Assembly (NCBI RefSeq): GCF_002999335.1
Contig: NW_020312039.1
Location: 1 to 17,500 of the forward strand
Direction: 5' to 3'
Origin: Cyclospora cayetanensis
Taxonomy: Eukaryota; Apicomplexa; Conoidasida; Eucoccidiorida; Eimeriidae
DNA: 17,500 bases
The stretch's first letter is position 1; every line of letters starts with the position of its first letter. Position numbers and translations under genes: made by a program. The notes beneath the pieces were generated by a model. That model was not told the DNA's origin, made no database searches, and saw only the letters and a program-made list of their open reading frames with translations. Shown in pieces: positions 8,871 through 17,500 of this stretch.

Positions 8871-10424
8871 GCCTCGACGCAGAACTGGCCTCATTCGTGA
8901 GGGGGGTGCATGCAATCTATGTGGTCTCCGCACATGGGGCACAATCCTCACTGCACATCAAATAGGTCTACCTCTAATTACAGGGTCACCTGAACCAAGG
9001 GCCTCCGCCACGGGCTTGAGAGGCCTGAGGGGCTGGTGGATAATCTGATTGCAGATTGAGGAGTGGAGGTACGGACTGCGCACGCGTCTACAGTACACCT
9101 GGGACGCCCACTATGCGTCATTGATTATAACAATAGCCCGGCTCCATTGCACATCGCGCAACCACGGCCTTTCCTGCGCATCATTGAGTGAGCGCGCATC
9201 AGCATGCGTCCCCGCAAATGAAAGCGATGGCAGGCTGGCATCGCAAGATAGTGCGGCTGTACCCACAGATATGTACGGATTAGAGGTCCTCCGCACGGAA
9301 ACCTTAAGTCATTCCATTAGCAGCTTCCTGTGTCATTCAAGCATTAGCCTACAGGTAGCAATATAGCTGTAGTCGTCTGGCAAGAAATCGAGAACACAAG
9401 AAACTCTGTAGGCTTCCATTTACCTTATACAGTAAACTTGCCTCCCTGGAGCTGGCAGTATGAAGAAAACGGGTAGCAGACCTTCACTACCTTACACAAG
9501 GCCCATTTTTAGACTTGACTGGTTTCTCAGTCACAGCATGCATATCGTCCATTTGCACCACATAAGTTTTGTGGCTCTACATGCAGCCTCATGATGTGTG
9601 CCACTGGGCAAGCTTCGACTTCCGTACCAACTAAGCCACACGCATCAAACCGCAGGAGTGTACCCTGCCATTCCATGGCACGCACGACAGCCAGATTTTC
9701 TCGACACAACCGTGAATCCAGTTGCAGCGGAAACTAGAGCTCTTTGGACCCTCTGGTGAAACGGCCTAATACAATGCAGCTGGCCGAAACGCCAAGGCTT
9801 GCGGAAAGCTGCCTAAAGCCTCCCTCCACCAGCATGCCACCGCAGGAAACGGGCAGAGCTTGCATGTGCGGGCAAGGGCGCCGTCCGGAGGCGGTTTCTG
9901 GACCAGAAAACGAAATTTATGGTGGTAGCCAGGAGCTCTTGCATGCGGAAGTAGCTACTCTTGCTCGGACGCCACATGAACGGTGAACAAGGGGACAGCG
10001 TGTAGAAAGCAGGCTCGCATGAAGAAGCGGCTTTCCCCGAGTTAGGACAAATGCTGTACCCAAATGTAGTGTGCCATCCTGCCTTCTGCAACCCCTTTCC
10101 CGTTCCCACAGAGGGGCACAAATCAAAGCAGTACCTTTGGCGTTGGTTTATTCTAGTAAGTTGTTTTGTAAGGCCCTTTGACCTCCTTAGGCATCAGGCA
10201 GGACCCCCCTTCTCGCCGCCGGTCGAATTTTCGCACCACGAACTCTGACTTCCACTAGGAGGTTGAGGACAACTCAAAAGAAGCCACACCTCGGGTAGCA
10301 GAGCCAAAGAGCACTGTGTGATGTCAGAAAATGCCTAAAGCCTTTAATTTTCACTTATTGAAGCCTTGTTACTCCAGATACCAAGGATATACGGAGAATA
10401 ATTTCTCTATCTACGTGATCATCA
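8870..10424. other. Region without a recognised gene
   Basis: Short open frames occur on both strands, for example around 9049-9366 (plus) and 9813-10121 (minus). None shows a family motif, a plausible exon structure or a consistent composition. It may include worn retroelement sequence. Confidence 0.45.
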
Positions 10425-10721
10425 CTAGTTCCCAATTAACGGACCAGGTGAAAAAATATAACCAATTAGCCGTACCACAACGCAGCTTCTAGGTCCCAAA
10501 GATCCAACAAAAGTAATTGCGGCCCCAGCCACCACACAATTACCTGCAGCCAAAGCAGGCTGCCCTCGTGCAACATTAGGAAGGAAGGTATAAGAGCACC
10601 ATAGAAAAGTCGCAGCCGTCACCTGCACAGCGCTACTCAAACTAAGAGACATGATGGCATCTCCAGAGCAGAAATGAGACTCAAACCCGCCTGTAATTGC
10701 TGCTGCCACTTTTGCTAGCAT
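10425..10721 (-). CDS. Hypothetical hydrophobic protein or 3' exon of a membrane-protein gene
   Basis: A frame from ATG 10721 to TAG 10425 (98 residues). It is almost wholly hydrophobic, with segments VQVTAATFLWCSYTFLP, LAAGNCVVAGAAITFVGSL and VVVRLIGYIFSPG, so three membrane passes are plausible. An AG acceptor (GAATACAG) lies just before the ATG, so it may be the last exon of the locus immediately upstream on the same strand. Codons are varied, unlike the CAG-driven frames nearby. No family assigned. Confidence 0.35.
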   Translation of the reverse strand: MLAKVAAAITGGFESHFCSGDAIMSLSLSSAVQVTAATFLWCSYTFLPNVARGQPALAAGNCVVAGAAITFVGSLGPRSCVVVRLIGYIFSPGPLIGN

Positions 10722-10799
10722 AGTCTGTATTCAACAGACCATCGAAGGGCGTGCAGGAGTCAGCACAGTGTGTAGAGAAAAAAAAGGCTGCCAATCGCA

Positions 10800-11750
10800 A
10801 AACCTTCAACCCTGCATCATCAGCAAAGCCCCCGGCAGGCCCCAACCTTGTGCAGAAGTGGCAAACACAATGAATCCTGCCTGAATAGACAGCATTGGAT
10901 AGAATTAGTGATATGGCAAAGAGATTTACAGCAGGAGACACTCACCGCTTCACTGCAATCCCGCCTCCTGAGAGCTGCTCTTCTGTGCCTGCTGCTGGTT
11001 GTTGCTAAACAGAGCAACGAAGTCGTGTGGCGACAACAAGAATTACAGCGGCAGCGGCGCCTGTTACGGCAGCAGCATGAACACCCATGAGCTGCTGTAA
11101 CGAAAACAGGCAGTGCTGATGCTACCCCTCCTGAACTGTATATTCATATCCCCGTTAAAAAGACTTGGCTACAGCTGAGTCTGTTGCCTTCACAAGCTGC
11201 AGCCGGAAGTACCGCTACAGAGAGAGTACAGTGGCAGGTCCACAAAGGAGCAGGTGGGAATGAATGTCGGAACCTAACATTTTGGTGCTGGTGTTGCCGT
11301 TGCAAACAAGCTCAAGCAGCCCCCGTACACGCCGGGTACCACGGCACTGGAATGAACAAGAAAACAAAAATGAAATCTATTTTTGGTGGGGGCAGCAAAA
11401 TGCAGGTAAGGCAGAGAGGCAAGAAGACTCCAGGACACACTCTTGCTACTGCTCCCCGTACGCCCACTGCCGCCGCAGAAATCTGTAACCAAGCACCAGG
11501 GTCAAACGGAAATAATTTGGTGTTGATACAATATATGCCGTAGGAGTAACCTGAGCAGCAGCGGGGGTGACACAAAGACGCGGCGGCAGCAGCAGCAGCA
11601 ACAACGGCGGCAGCGCCACGCGAGCACCAGTAGCGTCGTGCTGCTGCTGTTGTTGCTGCGCAGCAAAATCAGCAGTAGCAGCAGTTCCTTGCGACCAAAA
11701 GAAGGAAGAAAGGCACGAAATTGCCGTGGTTAGAGTCCCGTTTGCTGTCT
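10800..11750 (-). other. Unresolved minus-strand locus of hydrophobic exon-like segments
   Basis: Several frames on the minus strand look like membrane-protein exons bounded by splice-like sites. One is 11744-11551 (acceptor AAGACAG, then NGTLTTAISCLSSFFW; ends CAG|GTTACT). Another starts at 11482 after TTACAG, in the same phase (ISAAAVGVRGAVARV). A third near 11090-11000 encodes QLMGVHAAAVTGAAAAVILV. A clean intron-like unit is at 10945-10881 (GCG|GTGAGT ... TATTCAG|GCAGG), followed by AGFIVFATSAQ. The proposed introns (65-68 bases) are shorter than those of the firm genes, and I could not chain all pieces in frame. The plus strand also has open frames here, so this is a suggestion, not a gene model. 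Confidence 0.3.
11580..11660. repeat. GCA/GGC-rich triplet cluster
   Basis: Imperfect (CAG)n/(CGG)n units at 11580-11620, and the opposite-strand CTG/TTG units at 11640-11660. Between them lies non-repetitive sequence. The tract may be coding on the minus strand (Gln and Leu runs) or simple intergenic repeat. Confidence 0.6.
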
Positions 11751-12418
11751 TAGTCGCGCCTTAGCGTCACCGCTGCTTGTGCTGCAGCAATAGAGCAGAC
11801 ACATTGCGCTTCACGCGACTACTCCCTCTGTGTCTGCCGCTGCTGAGGCGTTAGCGGCAGCAATTAACCCCAGCACTTCCAGTATCTCTTGCTGGTATCT
11901 CTGTTTCGGCTTAGGGGACTTTGGTTCGTGTTCGGCTGTGGCACAGCTGCCCCGCGCTGCTCCTGCGCTGCTTCCTGGTGGTGCTGTTGCCTGCTGTGTG
12001 TGTCCTCTTGCGTGACGGCGTCCCTGCTGTCGGTGCTATTGTTGCTTCTACAGTAGCGAAACGACGGCTTTCATTTCGTCGGCTGCAGCTATTGCTGCCG
12101 GTAAAACTGGGATTGACACTTTCCCTGGTGCGGCTGCAAGGCTGCTCATTGTTGGAGGCCTTTTCAGAACAGTAGTGCTGAGGGTACTGCTGCTTCTGGG
12201 CTCTTCTTGCTACAACAGGATAGAGGCTTGGCACAGGAAGTGCCTTCTTGGCTGCCGGTGTCAGCGCCGTACGCCTCCACCTGGTGTTTCTGGTTTGCAA
12301 AAGCAGCTGCTGCTGCGACTATTTCCCCAGCAACAGACTCCAGGAAGCACATTCTGCTTCCACACAGCCGCCTACGCACACTCCGTACACCGATACTGCT
12401 CGCCTCGAACGTTCTAAA

Positions 12419-14048
<1,630 letters not shown>

Positions 14049-15948
14049 GTGCCTTTTAGCGCTAGCTGCCGCATCCGTCTCCCTTAATCTTTACCGGCAT
14101 CCCGAATATCACCCTCGCACTGTTTACTGCTTGTAAAACCGATGGCGTTTGGGGACATCCCACTGGCCCCATATAGGGAACGGTTTCATTAGGGTCCCTT
14201 TACCCGCCCCTCACCGCCTCTAGCCTGTTGTGTTCGGCCATAGGCGTGGGCTTGCTCTCTGTATGTCTCCTTTGGAGAGTCAGGAGCTCACGGAGAAGCA
14301 CGGGGCTAAGCGGCTTGCTGCTACAAAGGTTGCTGTGACAGCGACAGCTGTCACAGTTGGCGGTAGTGTATTGTTGCTGGAACGGCTGCAACAGCAGCAA
14401 CAGCTCCTGCTCTATTGCGCACCTCTCTGTCTCCTCTGCTGTTGTTATTGTAAAGCCCACTCACGAAGCTTAGTTCGTTTGTACCGTCTGCTGCTTGTAC
14501 TGGAGTAGCAGTAGCAGCGCCAGCCGAGGGTTGCATTAACTGTTACCCTCTGTGCTGGGCGTAGGCAACGGCCAGGACTGCAGCTTTGGGCCTGATGAGT
14601 ATTCATGTGAAAAAAGCAGAGACGGAGGGGGGAGGGGGCGGAGGGGCGAAGTGCAGGGCCGCTCAAGGGCAATGGCTTTGTGCTCCAAGTGTCACGGGGG
14701 GCACATCGGTTCGGCTTTCTTCATGGCGACACGATTCGAGTGACAGATACTTGCAGAGAGGGACAGAATGGGAGTAAATGGAACCTAGTGCACAGGGGCA
14801 GGCAGAGGGGCCTGCATCTTGGAGGAAAGCCCAAGAGTGGTGGGTAGCTAAGGACTAGAAGCTATTGTGGTTCACGGACCATTGGGAAGAGGCTAGTGAA
14901 GAGAGGATGGTCAACGGCTGTTGTGTCGCGCTTTTGGCATACCAACTCCGACCTTGTAGCTCTTTGGGTTTTAACAAGATAGAAACTTTTGGCAGTCTCG
15001 CATGTTTTGGAAGGGGCAGTGCAAGCCTACCGGTAGAACTGCATCCCATCAAGCTCGCTAGGCCGCTGCGGGGGCCAGGTGTAGTGGGCTACGCTGCATT
15101 TCAGAATGCTTTCTTCTACATTAGTTATATTGACTAAGAATTCGGAAAGAATTGACCGCCTGGTTTGGCTTTTTGTGTTTCTTGGTGCTTGCAAAGGAGG
15201 ACTGGCGGCCTGACATAAAAAGACTCAATGTTGTGTGAACGAGTTCGATGCTGTGAATGGCTGGAGTCGTTTGGGGATGCAGCCATGCTTATGCCAGCTG
15301 TTCCTCAACCCTCTTATCGAAACCTTCGAAATACGCGGGTGGGCGATTAAAGGAACACTTTTGAGGAGCTGTGAATTCCTATTGAGTTCATATTCAGTCG
15401 GAATTCGCGTCTCCCAACAAGACAACGAAGAGTTACAGTTGGTAGAATTAGGATATTCAATGCAATTCGTCCCTGCTCATTAAATGGATGTGGACGCAAT
15501 GGAAGGTCGGGGTTTCCTACAACAGTTGTCTGGGCTAGCTCAAGTCGATTGGCCATTCGACAATTTGATTTTCATCGGCGACAGTTGAGAACACACCTTT
15601 TACCGATGGAAGTTGACGGTGGCGCGACACGGGTTGGCGAGGCAGAAGCCAGCATGCCAGCTGATATGAACGCAATAGCTCCACAGCCCCTTGGAACGCA
15701 TAATTTGTCAGTTGACAGAATGTTCATGGAGGCGTCGATGGGGAGCCTTTCAGCCAGAAAAGTATGACAGCCGTAAGCATGGGCAAGAACTTTGAGTTTA
15801 CACAAGCCGAACGTGCATCCGCTTCGCCTTGTGTTCCCACGAATAATCACGAGTGTGTCTCGAGGCATGCATATTGGTAAAGATAGCACCTCTGTGCTAC
15901 TTCTATTCATGTAGAGCAAGCGGTCTGGGTGCGAGTACTGCAGTTCAA
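14049..15948. other. Region without a firm gene downstream of Rab1
   Basis: Holds the Rab1 3' flank. An ATG at 14263 opens an 81-residue frame beginning MSPLESQELTEKHGAKRLAA, which reads like a protein start and could be a first exon (donor-like ACAAAG|GTTGCT near 14328). I found no downstream exon to join, so it is left as a note. From about 15230 to 15900, plus-strand frames may be the N-terminal gag part or the leader of the retroelement that follows; no LTR ends were recognised. Confidence 0.4.
14333..14356. repeat. Perfect 9-base inverted repeat, 6-base spacer
   Basis: CTGTGACAG at 14333-14341 and CTGTCACAG at 14348-14356 are exact reverse complements with CGACAG between them. A hairpin in DNA or transcript is possible. 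It lies about 285 bases past the Rab1 stop; no poly-A or U tract adjoins it, so a role in 3'-end formation is not supported. Confidence 0.6.
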
Positions 15949-15954
15949 GCCTTC

Positions 15955-16281
15955 ACATGGGCCCTGACCCATCGGCTTATGCTGAGATCATGTCAACAGA
16001 AAACTACCCAAGAACTTAAAAGGCTTGAGGAGAGAAAGCAATTAGTAAATTGCCATGCAAGCCAATATGAGACTTTAGTTTGCAAGAGCGACAACTCAGA
16101 CGAACAGCTGCTATCTACGTGGTTTGTCTCAGGCTCACCCGAAGTATCACCTTAGGTGGTCGCACGATGGGCAGCTACTCATCGACTAGACAATTAACCA
16201 GAACACCTTCCACAAACGGCGGACTGTTTGAGGCTTTACAGGCAAATGAGCACAGCGTCGCGTCTTTCGCTGGACAAGAGT
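15955..16281 (+). pseudogene. Gag capsid remnant (Retrotrans_gag-like)
   Basis: The frame at 15955-16155 reads TWALTHRLMLRSC, QELKRLEERKQLVNCHA, SQYETLVCKS and DEQLLSTWFVSGSPEVS before a stop. This follows the Retrotrans_gag pattern: W, then L-x2-L, Q or R, a 'sV..Y...FexL' block, then 'ee.l...F..GLxPE'. After a shift into another frame, GGLFEALQANEHSVASF (up to about 16281) fits the 'tleEAi..A...E' stretch that usually follows. No single residue is decisive, and the case rests on the ordered pattern together with the knuckle and protease downstream. Confidence 0.5.
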
Positions 16282-16419
16282 AGCCACGTTGGGATTCAGA
16301 ACCCATGGACTTCCAGGCAGAGTCTAACGACCCTAGCTTACTGTCTTGAGTGATCAAGAGGAAAAACCATAAAATACGTGCTCTCCTAAGCAGTAGTAGC
16401 CAACCTTCTGCAGTGTACC

Positions 16420-16458
16420 TGCTTCTATTGTGGTGCGTGACCAGACGAAGACTTTTGC
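16420..16458 (+). pseudogene. Nucleocapsid CCHC zinc-knuckle remnant
   Basis: The frame reads C-F-Y-C-G-A, a TGA stop, P-D-E-D-F-C. It keeps the typical CFxCG start of a retroelement knuckle. The His is Asp, the second spacer is one residue short and a stop interrupts it, so zinc binding is lost. On its own it would not be called; its place between gag and protease supports it. Confidence 0.4.
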
Positions 16459-16717
16459 GGCCAGGTGGAGAGGACCTTTTGGATTCTGTAATAAAATGTG
16501 TGTTCCTTCCTACTCTATCAACCTCTCAAAAAGTTGGACATGCCACTGAACTACCAACATTGCATCCTAAAGGAGTCTCGAAGCTCCACACATTTTCACT
16601 GACTTTGCCGCGCAGCCAATTACCCGCGTGGAGGCGCAGGATCCACGGAGAGCGGTAGACTTGCTGGTTTGTAGGATTGCTGAACGCCGAGGACACTAGA
16701 ACGGAGATGTTAGTGAT

Positions 16718-17065
16718 GTGGGGTGGAGAACGCCGCACTCAGTGGTTGATAGAGGAGCGTTTGCGGCTTTTGTGAGGGGGCATTTCACATTTCGTATTTA
16801 TCCTGAGTGCCCATCTACTCCCGAGGCAGCCCAGAACTTTTCGCCTCAGGCCGACCCCCAATTAGGCGAAAAAAAAGCCAGTGCGACGGAAAAAAGGTTA
16901 TGGTTTCAGCCCTTACGACAAGCAAAAGGGAAGAAATGTAAAGACTTTACAAGCCTTGTGGTAAACCCCAAGTGGCGCCGCAGCACTAGGGCAGGTGGCT
17001 CCTCTCCTATCCTGGTGCCTCTTCCACACACCCGAAGTCACATCGACAACCCTCTTTTAGAATGA
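16718..17065 (+). pseudogene. Retropepsin remnant with altered active site
   Basis: HSVVDRGAFAAFVRGHF at about 16736-16786 matches the retropepsin active-site strand (family: HxLVDSGAxxxFI). The catalytic D-S/T-G is D-R-G (16748-16756). The rest of the open frame (to 17065) is Lys/Arg-rich and has no clear ILG motif. It follows the gag and knuckle remnants at the expected distance. It could not act as a protease. Confidence 0.5.
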
Positions 17066-17500
17066 TGCTTGATAAAAGACTCGAATGCTATCCCGAGCCT
17101 CCTGAGCAGAGTGAAGTAGCAGGGATCTCCAATGCAGGGCAGGTGTGGGCGTGTGAATTCTCCAAACTCGTTACCCACTATGCACAAGGAAGAATGCCAT
17201 GCCAAGCAGCTGGAGTTGTGTAGGCTTAGAGCCGCACGAAACGCAAACCTCTCAGTCGCTTCCTCTGCTTTAGCTATTTCGAATTTTGCATATTTTGCTT
17301 TTGACCTGGTCTCAGCATTAGCCGATGAGTCAGGGGGTTCATGAAGGCTTGAACTGTAGTACATCCTGTACCCAAACGGCTTGTTCTACACAACTACATA
17401 GAGCAGCAACCGCTGAAAAGCTTCTCCCTCCAATAAGCATTCAGCAAAAGGAACTTGTTTCAGCTCATCATGCGGCACAAGGTGAGCTACGTTCACAACT
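17066..17500. other. Right end of the window; nothing recognised
   Basis: Open frames exist on both strands (17132-17344 plus, 17364-17038 minus), each of ordinary composition and without motif. By position this could be the protease-to-RT linker of the retroelement, but the RT entry motif is not seen. Confidence 0.4.

Larger units (their letters stand above)
15948..16860 (+). mobile_element. Decayed Ty3/gypsy LTR retrotransposon, gag to protease region
   Basis: Three recognisable pieces stand in canonical order on the plus strand: a Retrotrans_gag-type capsid block (about 15955-16155, continued in another frame to about 16280), a CCHC-like knuckle (16420-16458), and a retropepsin active-site strand (16739-16790). 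The spacing (about 270 and 300 bases) is normal for gag-pol. Frame changes and stops separate the pieces, so the copy is dead. Reverse transcriptase is expected beyond 17065; I saw none before the window ends. No LTR identified. It is on the opposite strand to the pol fossil at the left edge. Confidence 0.6.

Noticed and set aside
11911..12300. Minus-strand Arg/Ser-rich open frame upstream of Rab1
   Set aside because: No ATG start, low-complexity composition and no motif. A short ATG frame in another phase (12149-12048) might start the minus-strand locus, but I could not join it to later segments.

Overview
The window looks like nuclear DNA of an apicomplexan, most likely Eimeria. The reasons are short GT-AG introns (about 150-250 bases), coding and non-coding DNA full of CAG/CTG triplets that become runs of Ala, Gln and Ser in the proteins, a Rab1 of apicomplexan type, and decayed Ty3/gypsy retrotransposon fragments. 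Chromovirus-like LTR elements have been reported from Eimeria genomes. The genus is inferred from these traits and was not searched.

Layout, left to right. (1) Bases 1 to about 1500, minus strand: a badly decayed Ty3/gypsy pol. The protease lies upstream of the reverse transcriptase, which runs off the left edge. Several frameshifts, stops and lost catalytic residues are visible. (2) About 1500-3100: no supported gene; contains a 15-base G run. (3) 3109-5502, plus strand: a three-exon gene for a DWNN / CCHC zinc-knuckle / RING protein of the RBBP6/Mpe1 family (mRNA 3'-end processing). Its first intron is a GC-AG intron. (4) 5586-7600: a short plus-strand open frame, then two minus-strand hypothetical membrane proteins; one is rebuilt from two exons. 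(5) 7600-10400: mostly featureless, with a weak trace of a second reverse transcriptase near 8.35-8.9 kb. (6) 10425-11750, minus strand: a run of hydrophobic coding-like segments, probably one or two unresolved multi-exon membrane-protein genes. (7) 12419-14048, plus strand: a complete six-exon Rab1 gene, starting with a coding exon of only 14 bases. (8) About 14050-15900: no firm gene. (9) About 15950-16860, plus strand: a second decayed Ty3/gypsy fragment, in the order gag capsid, CCHC-like knuckle, protease.

The two well-supported genes are housekeeping functions: RNA 3'-end processing with a possible ubiquitin-ligase activity, and ER-to-Golgi traffic. They have no special link to each other. 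The retroelement fossils at the two ends lie on opposite strands and keep different parts (pol against gag-PR), so they are probably separate insertions. No novel defence or mobile system was found. The notable items are the retroelement fossils, the GC-AG intron, the micro-exon and the homopolymer insertion inside a RING domain.
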